Below are positions 36,701-51,700 of a stretch of 64,000 nt of DNA, piece by piece. Each line of letters opens with the position of its first letter. Position 1 is the stretch's first letter. A program made the translations under genes and the position numbers. The notes beneath the pieces are model-generated. The model did no database searches, was not told the origin of the DNA, and worked only from the letters and a program-made list of their open reading frames with translations. This DNA comes from Dipteris shenzhenensis (Eukaryota > Polypodiophyta > Polypodiopsida > Gleicheniales): assembly GCA_047967505.1 (NCBI GenBank), contig CM106541.1; one strand, 5' to 3'.

Positions 36701-39700
36701 TAGAATGCAAGAGCTGAAAGGAAGAATGGTACTTTAGCAGACAGTGCTAGAGCAATGCTTAGTGAGAAGCATCTTCTGAATCAATATTGGGCAGAAGCAA
36801 TAGCCAGTGCAAACTACTTGCTTAATCGGCTTCCTACGGAACCGATTCAGGGTATGACACCTTATGAAGCATTCATTGGACATAAGCCACACGTTGGGCA
36901 TCTTCGCATATTTGGTTGCATAGCATATGCCCACATACATGATGATCATCGCGGAAAATTGGATGCGAAGTCATGCAAATGCATCATGGTTGGCTACAGT
37001 GAAGAAAACAAAGCATACAAGTTGTATGATCCCATCAACCGCAAGGTCATTATCTCCAGAGATGTAATCTTTGATGAGGAATCAGAATGAAAAACCTCAA
37101 ATACACAGGAGATAGACGTACCGATTTCACAGTCATTTACAAAAATGGTTGATGAAGTAAAGCAAGAATTGCTAGTAACACCCCAAGCAGAGTCAGAGCA
37201 GCTCAGACGGTCTACTAGGGAAAGCAAACCTCCAGTCAGATTGACATATGCTCAGAAAGGAAAAGCAATTCAGGTTGAAACCACCAACTATGCTCTTATG
37301 ACTACCATCATGGCTACAGAAGAGCCAGTGTACTTCAAAGATACAGTAGACAAGCTAGAATGGCAAACTGCTATGAATGAAGAAATGGATGCTTTGTATA
37401 AGAATAATACTTGGGAATTATGCGACCTTTCACCAGGAAAGAAGGCCATAGCAAACAAATGGGTATACTAAGTGAATTACAATATAGATGGAAGTATTCA
37501 AAGATACAAAGCCAGACTAGTTGCAAAAGAATTTGCACAGCAATACAGTCAAGATTATAATGAGACTTATGCTCCAGTAGCAAAGATGGATTCCATACGG
37601 TTCTTGATATCACTAGCGACACTCAGTAGATGGAATGTGTATCAGCTCAATGTCAAGAATGCATTTCTCAAGGGTTACCTAGACGAGGAAGTCTACATGC
37701 AACAACCAACAGATTATGTTGAACCAGAAAAGGAGAATAAGGTTTGCCATCTTAAGAAGAGTCTCTACGGCTTAAAGCAAGCACCCAAAAGTTGGTACAA
37801 CAGAATCTACAAGTATTTTGCTGATCTGGGATACATGAAGTCCAATGCAGATCATACTCTCTACTACAAAGTTCAAGGGGAAGACATTACTATTTGTACG
37901 TAGATGATCTGATTGTGACAAGAAGCAAGGATAGCTTCATCAGAAAGCTAAAACAAGACTTATCTGTAGAGTTCGACATGAAAGATCTTGGACTTATGCA
38001 CTATTTGTCTTGGCATTGAGTTTTGGAGAGATTCAGATAGCACATTTATGAGTCAGCTCAAATATGTTGACAGTCTCCTGAAGAAGTTTCATTTGGCAGA
38101 TTGCAAGATTGCAGCCACTCTCATGGAACATAGTTTGAAACTTACAAAAGTTCCATAGTTTGAAACTTAAAAAAGATAAAACAAGGGGGATAGATTGTTG
38201 GAGGAGCTCCCTAGCTGCTGCTGCCCGCCATTGCCTTCGCCCAGCCATTGTCCCCTAGCGCCTGGCCGCTCAGGCCCCCCCTTGGCAGCCCCGCTCCCTA
38301 GCAGACTGGTCGCGCAGACCTCCCAGGCAGCCCCCCTCCCTACCTGCCTGGCCGCGCAGGCTCCCTGGCAGCCCCGCTCCCTTTCAGTTTGGCCGCGCAG
38401 GCCCCCTGGCAGCTTCTCGCTCTCTAGCTGCCAGGCCGCGCAGGCTCCTTGGCAGTGCACAGGCCACAGGTCGCGCAGGCCCCCTGGCAGCGCAGGCCCC
38501 TTGGCAGGCTGCGCAGGCCCCCTGGCAGGCTCTCGCTTCTAGCTGCACAGGCTGCACAGGCCCCTTGGCAGCGCACAGGCCTTGGCTGCGTAGACCTCTT
38601 GGACCTGCGCCCTGCTCCCTCGGTCGCGCTCCATCTTCAGCCTGCTTCATCAGCCTGCTGTCCAAGCCGTGCCAGGCCACCTTCCAGGTCCTCTCCCTTG
38701 CTGATTGCCCGCTCTCCCTTGCTTCAGGTTAGGCAGTTTCAGGGCCCTCTCCGGGACTGTTCGACTCGTGTTCCGGGGAGCTGAGATCCTGGGCTGTTTC
38801 TTTGGGGTTTTACTTGTGGTTGGTTGCGAGTTCTTGGTGGGTATTTTCAGAAGAGGTAGCTCCTCCCTTCAGGACAGCGTAAGCTGAGACAATGGAGGAC
38901 ACTAATGCCACTCCCGTCGCCGAACTTGAGGAGATTGAAGTCACAGTTTCTTTTCCTCCCGATATTGTACAGATGATTGAGGTAGCAGAGGAGGGTTTTC
39001 GTTCGACACACATCATTGGCTTTCTACCCGGTAGAGGCCAACAGTTACGTGATTGGGTGTACACCAGCATGGCTTCTTTGGGTGTCTCAATTACGCAAAG
39101 GGTACTTTTCTTTTGGCCTTCAGTCTGCAGAGCAAGCTCAAAGAGTTCTTATGTCAGAGCAGAGTCATCCATTTGTGGCCTTGGCGGAAGCACTTCAGTT
39201 CTACTTCTCCTGGACCGCGACAAGTCTCCTTTTGGATCCTTTTCCCTGGACTTCCTGATGAGGTCAGCTCTTGTCGCAGAGCTGTGGAGCATATGGCTAG
39301 TGTGGCAGGTACAGTCATCTCTTCAGGTGCTAGACTTTCCTATGCTCAGTCACTTACTAGTGCAGGTGTTACGAGGGTCAGACTCATTTCAGATTTCCCC
39401 CCTCCTCGACCTTTGCCTACTTTGATTTCGTACTCCACTAGAGATGGGGTCCAGATGCAAGGTCCAGATGCAACAGAGGGTTTTGTACGAGGGTCTTCCT
39501 GATCAGTGTCTTTTCTGTCAGAAGAGAGGTCACTGCCTTTTTCAGCTCTTATGACTCCTAGACCTGACCCCAGGATGGTTGACAGAGATCTGCCCGTTGA
39601 GTTTTGGTCCTTTTTGGCTCGAGGGGTCTCCACAGACTCCCTCACTAGATTGGAACTTCTCCCGGTATTTTGTCGACGGTCAGAGGAGGTAGAGGAATAC

Positions 39701-42700
39701 TTGGGATCTGTTACTCTATCCAGAGAGGGGCACATTCTTCGTTTCTCCGCAGGCAGCTTTCGTTCTCGGGGGAGTGAAAGCTGGTCAGCTGAGTTACTCG
39801 ACAGCGAGATTGATAGACAGCTTTTGAGCATGGCTCAGTTCTCATCGGTTCACCGTTTTGTCGGCTCGCAGATTCATTCTTGCCCTAGGACTCTTCGACC
39901 TGGCTTCGGTGGCAGGGCCTTTCTGTTTCTGTTCTTTGAGGTTCAGGGAGATTTCGATTTGCCCAGGAGTGCCGGTTGGTTTGACTTTCAGCTCCTCAGT
40001 TCGAGACAGAGTATTATTCCATTGGATGGAGCCATTTTACATGAGTTGGGGCAGATTTGGAGCTTGATCAGAGATCGACTTTGGATAGTGCTGTCAGAGA
40101 GAGTCATTTGTGCCGCTGCCACTGGCATCCCATCACTTCCATCCGATGTCTAGGCTGTCCATCATTTCTTGGAACGTGAGAGGACTGAACGGCCGCAGAT
40201 TTATTTCAGATGCAGATAGTCGTAGATCCGGAGTTCCTAGATTGCAGTTGCTTAGGGACTCCCTTCGATTTATTTCCTCAGGGTCCCCTCCAGACATTAT
40301 ACTTATCCAAGAGCATAAGCTCTCCCAGGACAGGATTGACAGATGCAGATCCTTACTCAGAGGACAGAGCCGGACTTATTGGAGCCCAGCGGATGGTACG
40401 AGGGGTGGAGTCTGCATTTCAGTTTCAGCCAGGTGGGCCCCAGAGATCACCCAAGAGGGTACACTAGTGGAGAGCAGGGCTTGCTATGTTATTCTTCAGA
40501 TTGAGAGCACAGCAGTTGGTGTTCTCAATGTGTGCGCTCCCACGGATCCAGCCCGCAGACGTGCATTTTGGAGACAGCTCAGAGAGTCCCTTCCTCAGGC
40601 AGACACTTGGATTGTTGGAGGAGATTTCAACATGGTTGAATTCTCTGAAGACAAGTCGGGCCAGACAGAGAGTGGACTTTCTGATAGGGAGAGAGTGGAG
40701 TGGACTTCATGATGCAGCTCGATTGGACAACTTTCGCCACTTGGCTGATAGTCTTTAGTTCTCTTGGTCTGGGGTTTGCCATGGCTCCCTCTCTTTGGCT
40801 AGGCTTGACAGGTTTTATATTGGCCATTGGGGCTAGGCCAGAGGAGGACAGATTGGGATCCACCCGGGTTATGTTTTATCTGACCATGCTCCAGTCCTAT
40901 TACAGATTCTCCCTACCTCTCGATTGGAGAGCACACGCTTTGTGAGAGTTCCGGACTTTGTTTTTCAGGACACAGAGTTCGTGGAACAATTGAAAGAGGC
41001 TTGGTTGACAGAGGACACTCCTGAGGATCAGGGCTGGTTGATGTGGGTAGAAGGGGCTTTGGCTAGAGTCAGCATGGCCTGCCAGTTGAGGGCAAAAGAG
41101 GAGAAGGAAAAGCTCAGAATCAGAGATCGGAATGCTAGAGCGGAGGTATCCAGACTTCAGAGATTGATTCAGAGCTTTCCTCATTCTCTTTTCATCAGAG
41201 GGCAGCTTTCAGAGGCTCAGGAGAGACTAGAGGAGATTCAGGGCAGGAGGGCCCAGTTCAGGTTTTACTCCCAGCAGACCTTCTGGATCCAGATTGATCT
41301 TTTCCTTTTTCAGCAAGTGAGTGCACCTGTTTGATTGGTTTGGCATTCTTTGCTCCATTTCTATTTGCTGTCTTAGCTTGCAAATTCTCATTCTTTCCCC
41401 GTGTCTGGGGCGGCAAGGCATTGGGAGGGGGCTGATGCAGAACCATTGGGCATTCTGAGGCTAGATGCCCAAACTTGTGGCAGGCAAAACAAGCTCGTGC
41501 AAACACACCCCATTTCAAATCAAAATACTTTTTTCCCAATTACACTCCCTCAACTTCCACTGCAATAGAAGGAGGGGTAGGTGTATCAGTGTCCCAGAGA
41601 ATGTAGAACCTGTTACGGTTTCCATAGGGCGTGGAGGACAAATGATCTGTCCCAAAGAAGCAGCTAGGCCAGGCAACTCTTTATGCATATAGTCCGGGAA
41701 GTTAACAACCTCAACCCACACAGGACAATGATGTCGTATACTCTTAGGACAGCCTTCGCAGACTTGTGGATGAGGCCGGGTATCTTCAAACGGATCCTCA
41801 TCGTCTTGTTGAGATCACTTCTGGTTTCTATTCCACTCTTTACACCGCCGATCCAGTCACCGAGGAGATGATCAGAGCCAGAGAGGAGATTTGGAGTCAT
41901 GTCCCCCAGATGGTCTCAGACAAGATGAGTCATGTTTTGGATAGCCCACTATCACTCATGGAGATCACAAATGCGTTACATGAGCTGCCCAGAGACAGAT
42001 GCCCGGGAGAGGATGGTCTGTCGCCTCTTCTTTTTAGAGCTCTCTAGGATACGATTGGGCCGCATCTACTTTCTGCCTTTTCAGAGGCTCTTGATACAGG
42101 ATCTTTGGGCGAGGCTTTATGCACAGGTATGATTTGTCTCATCCCGAAAGGGGGAGACAAGACAATCCTACGAAATTGGAGACCCATTACACTTTTAGGG
42201 ACAGCCTATAAGATCCTAGCAAAGACCTTGGCCCTTCGTTTAAAGCCTATGCTGCCAGATATCATCAGAGCTACTCAGACAAGATTTGTCCAAGATAGGA
42301 GTATCTTGGACAATATCTTCACTTTTTGGGAGGCCACTCACTGGGCGAAGGAGAGTCAGCAGGAGATTGCAGTTCTCCTCCTCGATTTTGAGAAGGCCTA
42401 TGACAGGGTGGACTGGGGTTTCTTGGAGGGCACTATGAGGAGGCTAGGCTTCAGTGATAGATGGATTTTATGGGTCTCCTAACTTTACTCTCACTCTTCT
42501 AGCAGAGGACCGGCTTTTCAGCTATCCAGATCGGTACGACAGGGATGCCCACTTGCACCTTACCTTTTCCTTTTCGTAGCGGAGGCTATATACCAGTCAT
42601 GGCACTTTGGGCCTTCATCTACCTATCCGGCAGGAGCAGGAGCTTCTGGACACTGAGTTTGTTGATGATACGGCACTGACAGTCAGAGGAGATGCATATA

Positions 42701-45700
42701 GTCTTGCTACTGCTGCGGATGCAATTGACAAGTTCTGCCTAGCCTCAAGGGGACTTGTCAATTGGAACAAATCAAAAGGCATCTGGACTGGAGCTCAGCA
42801 GGATACACCAGCATGGGGAGGAGACAGAGGCTTTGTATGGATACCCAGAGGCACCTCCACGAGATATCTAGGCTTCCAGGTTGGCATTGAGGTGTCCCCG
42901 ACACAACAGTTTGCCCCAGTTCTTGAGAGTATCCGGAGAAAGCTAGCCTACTGGAGTACGGCTAGACTCTCTTTGGCCGGAAGAGCACTGGTACTCAACC
43001 AGGTTCTACTAGCGACTATGTGGTACCTTGCGTCATGTTGGTGCTTTCATGCTGACTCGATCCGTCAAGTGAGGAGATTGCTCCGGAACTTTATGTGGAG
43101 TGGTGGTGATGGTTCTGAGGACACTAGGGCCAGGGTTTCATGGGATACTATCATTTTACCCACCTCGCAGGGAGGACTTGGAGTTCTTGATCCTGAGATG
43201 CAGAGCAGGGCCCTTTTAGTCAAACTTCTTGTTAGAGGTTTGACCCTAGGAGATCAGCCATGGAAGCAGTTCCTACTGCATGGGATTCACCAGTGCATCC
43301 CCAGAGCAGCAGGCCAGGGGGCAGGTAGAGTCAATTGGATCTTCCTGACGGACCAGCATTCTCAGCCTTCCTCACCACTAGTGAAGAGGCTTATTCAAAT
43401 ATGGGACCATTTTAGACAACACCTTATCAGAGCAGTTCCCTCCTCCAGAGAGGAAATTGCCCGACAGCCACTATATCATAACCCCCTGGTTCGGTATCAG
43501 GGATCTTCCCCTGGTACAAAACTTAGGACTCCTTTGGCCAGATGGCATGCTCAGGGGGTTGTGACAGTCGGAGATTGGTTTAGGGGAGGTGTGGAGATGT
43601 CAGAGGAGGTGATCAAAGATAGACACGGGCCACTTGAACAGATTGCTGCCACTAGATTACTGATCATGAGAGCTATTCCTCAGAGGTGGAGGGATATGCT
43701 TACAGATCCAGACTATGCTCATCCCATCTCTACTTGGTCAGGTTGTTTTAGTGAATCTCAGCTATGCATTGGAGTTTGTTTAGGACCGGCACCGTTTACT
43801 TATTTTGAGACAGATTCCTCTCACAGATTGTATCCCACTCAGCCACTAGATCGACAGGAGCTCCTTTGGCAGAGAGTCAGGGTCATTGGCTACCTAGGTA
43901 AGGAATGGGCCACAGATCCGTCCAGGTTGACCATTGAGGAGGATCCTAGATGGAGACTTTGGATTTTTCAAGGTCGACCTCTTGCGGAGCTCGACTGGGA
44001 CCCAGGTGAGTGGGCGTGGCCTGCTCCGGTGGCAAGCGCTCGTCCTCTTCCTTTTTTCCAGTACTCGACGAGGGCAGGTTACAGGCTTCAGCAGAGAGAC
44101 TCTCATCACCTACCATCTGCCTCACAGCATTGGCACGCACAGGGACTTACTGCAGAGCTCTTGCAGAGCTAGTGGACTCACTTTTGGGGCATCAGTAGAG
44201 CCAGGAAAGTCTCCTACTTCCTTTGGCTTACTATTCATAGGGGTATACCTGTGGGTACTTGGCTTCAGCAGATGGGTAGACCCTCCTTGTGTATGCGTTG
44301 TCAGCTTACAGAGGAATCTAGTAAGCATTGTTTATGGAGCTGCCCCAGCTCTAGAGTGGTATGGACAGGTATCTTCAGGTTGTTCTCATATGTTACATCC
44401 GAGTCCTTTTTGATGACATGGAGTGCTGCCCTTTGGGGGAGAGGATCTGGAGCCTTTGCCCTCTATGAGTCAGAGCCAGGAGACCACGGTTTCTTCATGC
44501 AGTGTCGCCAGAGATGGGGTCCCACTGATGTTAGCATCATGGAGCCACAGGACTTACTTTTGATACCAGTACTAGCTCAGGATTCCAGGCCTACTTCACC
44601 TGCAGGTTCAGCCTGGGAGGTGATTTCTAGCATTACCCTATGGCGGATATGGTGTTCGCGATGTTCTTTTGTCCTTGGGGGTCATTTATGCACGGAGGCC
44701 GACATTCTTGCTTCCATTTGGGCGGAGATTATCTTCACTCTCAGGAGTCAGTGGGAGCGGTGTACAGGCACCTCTTTGGCAGCTCGTGGGAGACTTTTAT
44801 CCTTCATGAGGACATGGGACTGCTCATTATTTTTTCATTTCACCCCTTTTGGGATGTCGTGGCATTTTAGACCACCACCATGGCTTTTTTGCCACATTGT
44901 TGAGGCTAGGGATAGAGTACTTTCTCTCCCACCTGTTGTATGATTCGTTTTGAATGGAATATATCACTTTCTTGTTAAAACTTACAAAAGATTCAGAAAA
45001 GGCTACACTCAATGACAGATACTACAGGCAGCTCATCGGATCTCTTATATATCTGACTATCACACGACCAGATATCTGTTATGCAGTAAGCTCACTAGCA
45101 CAGTTTATGACAAATCCAAAACAGTCTCATTGGAATGCAGCCAAAAGAGTCTTGAGATACATCAGAGGTACAAGACAATTTGGGATAGAATACATAGGAA
45201 GTCATCCCTGGTTGCATCGATACTGTGACAGTGACTATGCCAAAGATCATGAGACCAGGAGATCGACATAGGGATATGCATTTTTTCTTGGTCAAGGTCC
45301 TATATCATGGTTGTCAAACAAACAAACAACTGTTTCTTTGTCTTCGACTGAAACAGAATATAGGGCACTCACTACCGGTGCATATGAGGCTGTATGGCTC
45401 AGAAGACTATTGTCAGAAACAGATTACTTTAATGAGTCAAAGCCAACAACAATATACTGTGATAATCAATCGGCTCAAGCATTGGCCAAGAATCCAGTAT
45501 ATCACTCTAGGACAAAGCACATTGATGTCAGAGAGCACTTCATCAGAGAAAGAGTGATACTTGGTGACATCACACTGCAGCATTGTGATAGCAAAGAGAA
45601 TGTTGCAGACATCTTTAGCAAACCACTAGGTAAAGAGCTTTTCAAGAAACACCGACTAGCTCTTGGTTTGACACAGAGGAAGGACATTCCCATTAAAGGG

Positions 45701-48700
45701 GTGTGATGGAATGTAATGTTCAGTCCTTCTTCGATTCCCTAGAATCATCATCTTGAGAGAAGGCCTACTTCATGATGTTGATCTTGAGGGAAGGTGTTGA
45801 GAGTTCACACTCAACATCATGTGATCATATGTGCATAGCACCATCGTGTGATCATATGTGCATAGCACTAACCCAATAGAGTGCTATAAAGGAAAGCGTT
45901 AGATGCCCTAACCTAACCCTAACCCTAAATGGGTTTATATATATTCTACATTTTCAACTAAATATAGTGTACAGTTAGTCACTTGTGGTGTGCTCTCTAG
46001 CTGTGCCCTTTCTCCTCATCTCCACTCTTCTCCTTTCCCCTCTTCATATTTTGTCAGAGGGGAGATGAGGGGGATGGGGAATTCAGCATTGGATGAGGAT
46101 TGAGAGTGGGAGAGAGAGAGAGGCTAGAGCTAAGAGCTTGCCTGTTGCATTGTTATGTTGTATTGCTATCTTGGATGAGTAATCTCTGCTTCATCTTGAG
46201 GTTCCATTTTCATTCTATGTTGTATTTGGTTCACATTGTGCCCCCTTTGTCTATTGTTTCCTCCATTGTGTGTTGCTCTTTCTTGTCTCCTTTTAAAAGT
46301 TTGTTCTTTATGTTCCAATTCACAACACTCCCTAGCATGTGTCTCCACACGTGATCCTTGCACAAGGTAGTGTAGTGTCATAGGTCCACACATCAACCAC
46401 TACACGCTTCTCACATCAATGGCCTTGTAGGCTACTCTATGGGCTATCCATAGGTGTCACTCATTCCTTGGTATGTGCCTTGTAGGCCTAGATATTATCA
46501 GTTAGGACCTATGGTACACTTAGTACTAGTTCCAGTTGGGACACCTAGTACATGTATGACACCCAGTTAGGGTTTCATTATATTAGGTGTATCTTTTGTA
46601 TTCTTTATAACTTCGGTAATACAACTTCAGCAGCACGCTTTGCTTCTTGCCTCCGTCTCCTGTTGCTTCCGTTGTTCACTCCACCCAACAGTGGTATCAG
46701 AGCAGTTTTGCCTTGGTTTCCAGCCTTCCCCCGCATGAAAACTTCGTCTGGATCTCACTTTTGCTGCCTACCTTCTTTTAGGACAGATTTTCAGCAAGTC
46801 GCCTCTCTTTCTGGCTTCCTGCTTCCGTCCCGAAGGTTTCTGTCGCAAAAAGTTTCTCCAGATTGCTTCCTTCTGCTGGGCGACTGCTTCTACAGGCTGA
46901 ATTGGCTGGAAACTGCATCGATTCTCTCTCCTGGAGCTTGACAACTGCATTCCCGGACTCCCATTTGCTGGTCGACACTCTTTCTAGGTGTTTTTCAGCA
47001 GGGCAACTTCAGATCTGCACCAGATCTGCTGTTTTTTGTCAGATCTACACCAGATCTACGGTTTTTTGTTTGATCTGCACCAGATCTGTTGTTTTTTGCT
47101 GGTCGCCTCTCCTATTGGGCACCATTTAGCTGGGCGACACCTATTCCTGGTGGTTTTCAGCTGGGCGACTGGATCTGGTTGCATTCCTGGCTGGGGTGAC
47201 TGCATTTCAGGCATTTTCCTGCTGTTTTTCAACTTGGACAGCACCATTGTCACTTTTTGAGTGATTGGTTTGCTTCCTGGTGCTGGAATACACTTTCAAA
47301 TCAGAGATTTACTGCTGCAGCAACTGTATTTTGCTGTTTTTTGGTCATTTCTACTTGACATTGTGCCCGTGACACTCAGATCTTGCACCAGAATCCCCTC
47401 TTTTGCTGGGCGAACTGATTTTGGTGGCATCTGGAGTGATATTCAGTCACCATTTGCTGATTTCCAGTCACTTTTGACTGCTACATACAGGCTGCGTGCT
47501 TGTCATTGACTTTTCTCAGCTTCTGGGCTGATATTTGGTCATTCTTTGGTGGACATTTGTTGTCTTTCTTTCACAGGTTCATCCGGTAAGCTTCTGTTCT
47601 TTCTATTGCACAGTTGGCAAGGCCCTTGCACCTCAAGACTTGGCTTTTCAGGTACCATTTGACAGTGGACAGCAGTACACTTTGGCAATGATCTTGCTCA
47701 GTTGAGGTTATGCTTTGAAAAGCCTTGAGGCTTACGCATTCAATCACTAATACTTGCAGTTGAGAGCTTGAGGCTCTTGCTCTTTGTTTTTGTCATTCTT
47801 GTGCATTTGACTGCATAATGGCTGGTGGCAAAGATGATTTCTTTGGGGCCTTCGGTGTTGATGATAAACTCGATGGGGTTAACTACCCTATGTGGTCATT
47901 TATGATGAGGCATGTCTTGGTGGCCAAAAATTTGTGGAATATTGTGAATGGCAATGAGCCTAGGCCTATCAGGCAAGCTACATCTTCCACTAGTGATGTC
48001 ACATCCAGTGGTTCTTCCCGTGATGCCTTTGTACCTCCTACTCAGGAGATGATTCAGTGGGATGGCCGTGATGCTAAGGAATAGGCATTAATTGCTCTTT
48101 CTGTTAAGAAGAGTCTTATACCTCATATCAGATCATGCACTACTGCTAAGGACTCTTGGGATAAGCTTGCTTCCTTGTATCAGGTACGCAATGAGGCCCG
48201 TGTTGCCTATCTTCGCAAGCAGCTGAAGGATACTCGTCTGGATGAGGGTGATAACATGGATGCATATCTTACAGCTATCCAAGATTTAAAGGAGCGATTG
48301 GCTAATATTGATGAGGACATCCCTTGACTCACAACTTGTATCAGGCACATTGGATGGGTTGCCTGACTCTTACCAAGGTTTTGCCACTACCTTGAGGTTG
48401 GTTGCCATGGGCAATGCCAACTATTATTCCTTTGATCAATTGGTTGCACTTTTACTGCAGGAGGAACACAGCCGTGTGAATCGGAATGCCAGTATATGCA
48501 CTCAGATCAGGCCTTTGCAGCCAATGATCGGAATAAGGGAAGATTTAAAAAATCTGTCCCTAAAAATACAGCAAATAATCAGCCTTATACTTCATCCTCT
48601 CAGGGTAATCAGAAGAAGAAAAGGAGGTGCAATTATTGCAGGAAGCCGGGCCATGAAATTGCTGAATGTAGGAAGAGGATTGCTTCTGAAAAGAAGAAGA

Positions 48701-51700
48701 AAGAAGCTGGACTTTCAGTCACATCTACCTCTGGCACTGATGCAAATACACATGGGCATGCTAATGAGCAAGCTAATTATGCCAGGGATCAGAATTGGGG
48801 CTTCATTGTTCGATGCCATTACAATCCTCCAGTGCATGATATAGATTCACATGCTTGTATGGCAGTTTCAGCCTCTACATGGTTCTTTGACAGTGGTGCT
48901 TCCAAGCACATCACCTCCTGTAAAGCTTTGTTTACTTCTCTTGCTGATGCCCCAAAGGGGGGTTCCATGACATGTGCCAACAATGCATCATATATGGTTA
49001 AGGGTATTGGGTAGGTGGCTGTTACATCAGTTACAGGTAGTACAGTCACTCTGGAGAATGTCTTGTATGTACCAGGCATACGGAAAAATCTGATTTCTAT
49101 TTCAGCCATAGCTACATGTGGATTTCGGATTGTCTTTGATGGGCATAGGTGTGCAGTCTATGACTTAAGTCATACCGATGCTATTGTATTGACTGGTACT
49201 CTTCAGGGGGGCTTGTACAGCTTGGATGCATAGCTTGGATGCATATGACAAATGCAGTGACAGTTCAGCTCATGATGCTCATGCAGTTGATGCAGATGTT
49301 TTGCCTGATACTTATTTGTGGCATGAGAGGTTTGGGCATCTTAACTTTAATGCTATGGTAAAGTTACCGAAAATGGTTGAAGATATGCCACAGCTACAGA
49401 TTCCTCATAAGCATGTCTGTGAAGCTTGCTTGCTTGGCAAGATGCACCGCTTTGTCATACCTAAGGATGGTAGAGTTGGGGCATCACGCAAGCTATTCTT
49501 GATTCACAGTGATGTGTGTGGTCCTATGCGGGCTGCTTCCATTGGAGGTTTCTATTATTTTGTGACATTCATTGATGACTTTACCAGGTATACTTGGATC
49601 TTTGCATTGAAGTCCAAGTCAGAGGTGCTTACCTGCTTCAAGCATTTCATTGCCTTGGCTGAAAATGATTCAGGCTTGAAGATTGCACACTTGAGATCAA
49701 ACAGAGGTGGTGAATATATGTCAGAGGAATTTAATGCTTACATGAAATCCCGTGGTATTCATCATGAGTGTACAGTGCCTTACACTCCTCAGCAGAATGG
49801 AGTTGCTGAGAGAAAGAATAGGACAGTTATGGAAATGGCCAGGTGTATGCTTAAGGGCAAGAATTCGCCCAATATGTTTTGGCTGGATGCAGTCATATGT
49901 GCCAATTATGTGCTCAACAGGAGCCCCACCAAAGCATTGAAAACATTCACACCCTATGAGGCTTGGAAAGGACACAAGCCAACCATTTCTCACATGCGTA
50001 CTTTTGGGTGTTTGGCCTATGCACATGTGCCTTCACAGAGGCGGACAAAGCTGGATGATAAGGCTATAAAATGTATATTTTTGGGATACAGTGCAGAGAG
50101 TAAGGGTTATAGACTTTATGAGCCTTCCACTAGGAGGGTAATTGTCAGTAGAGATGTCATCTTTGATGAGACATCTTCCATGCCCTTGCGGGACTGCAAA
50201 GTGCAGTCTACACTTGGTGTCTCAGATATTTTTGATAGTCTTGTGCCATTGCTTGGATCTGATGACTCAGATGATGCACCACAGGGTTACGCTCCTCCAC
50301 CTAATGCTCATTTACAGCCTACTACACAGTCCGGACAGCCACATGTTTTGACACAGATGCCATGTGCTTCTGAGGACATTGTGGAAAAGGCAGTAGAGCA
50401 AGAATTGGCTGATATTAGACAGCCTAAAAGAGCTCCTCGTTGGCTCTTTGAAACTCTGAAGGACAACAAACTTGATGCTCCTTTGCAGGCACATACGAGA
50501 GCTGCAGCCAAAAGAGATTTGGCAAACTCGGTTGCTCATGCATTGATTGCTATCGCATTTGATGAGGAGCCTATTTGTCACAAAGATGCCTTCTCAAATG
50601 AATTGTGGATGAAAGCCATGCAGGATGAATTGGACTCCATTCATGCAAACAAAACATGGGAGTTATGTGACTTGCCTGCATGCAAACATGCAGTAGGGAC
50701 TAAGTGGGTATACAAGGTAAAAAGAAAAGCTGATGGTTCAGTTGACAGGTACAAAGCCCGTCTTGTGGCCAAAGGCTATGCTCAGAGAGAGGGCATTGAT
50801 TATGAAGAGACCTTTGCTACTACTTCACGCATCACCACCATTAGATGTGTTATTGCCCTGGCTGCCCATAATAATTGGGAGGTGCATCAGTTGGATATAA
50901 AGACAGCATTTCTCAATGATCTTTTGGCAGAGGAAGTCTATGTTGCTCAACCTCCAAGCTTTGAGGTTGAAGGGTCTGAACGCAAGGTATGCCGGCTTAA
51001 GAAAGCCTTATATGGATTGAAGCAGGCACCCAGGGCTTGGTATGACAGGATACACACTCATTTGCTCAGCCTTGGCTTTCAGAATAGTCCTACAGAAGTT
51101 ACTTTATATATCTGCAAGAGGGGGGCAGATTTGCTGATTTTGATCCTCTATGTGGATGATATGATTCTCACTGGGCCACATCCCGAGAAAATTGCAGATT
51201 TCAAGCGGGAATTACAGCAGTCTTTTTCCATGACTGATCTTGGCCAGTTGCACTACTATTTGGGCATTCAATTTGCTCGATCTGAGGGGGGAATTGTGAT
51301 GTCACAATCGAAGTACATTGGGCAGCTTCTACATAGATTTCAGATGGAGGATTGTAAGCCTGTCCCCACCCCATTAGAGACTGGTTTTCATTTCTCTACT
51401 GAAGATGGCAGTGGTCCATGTGATGCTACCTCCTATCAGCAGGCAGTTGGTTGTTTGCTTTATCTATGTCATACTCGGCCAAACTTGCAGTATGTGGTTT
51501 CTCAGTTGAGCAGATACATGCACAGTCCCATTCATCACCATTGGCATGCAGTGAAACGTGTCTTCAGGTACATCAAAGGCATGCAATACTTGGGCCTTCT
51601 CTACAGGGCTGATACTTCACTTATCATGCATGGGTTCACTGATAGTGATTGGGCTGGTTGCCAGGATACACGCAGATCCCACAGTGGCAATTGTTTTATG

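Larger units (their letters stand above)
38160..44976 (+). mobile_element. LINE-B: near full-length LINE inside copia-4
   Basis: Carries a GC-rich repeated leader, ORF1, and ORF2 with EEP, RT and zf-RVT. The copia-4 sequence aaacttacaaaag occurs on both sides (about 38,137-38,150 and 44,978-44,990), consistent with a 13-14-bp target duplication. The 38,151-38,190 stretch repeats part of it imperfectly. No clear poly(A) tail at 44,976. Confidence 0.8.

Noticed and set aside
38216-38784. GC-rich open frames on both strands as host genes
   Set aside because: Repetitive leader of LINE-B; frames exist on both strands because of the repeat unit and high GC.
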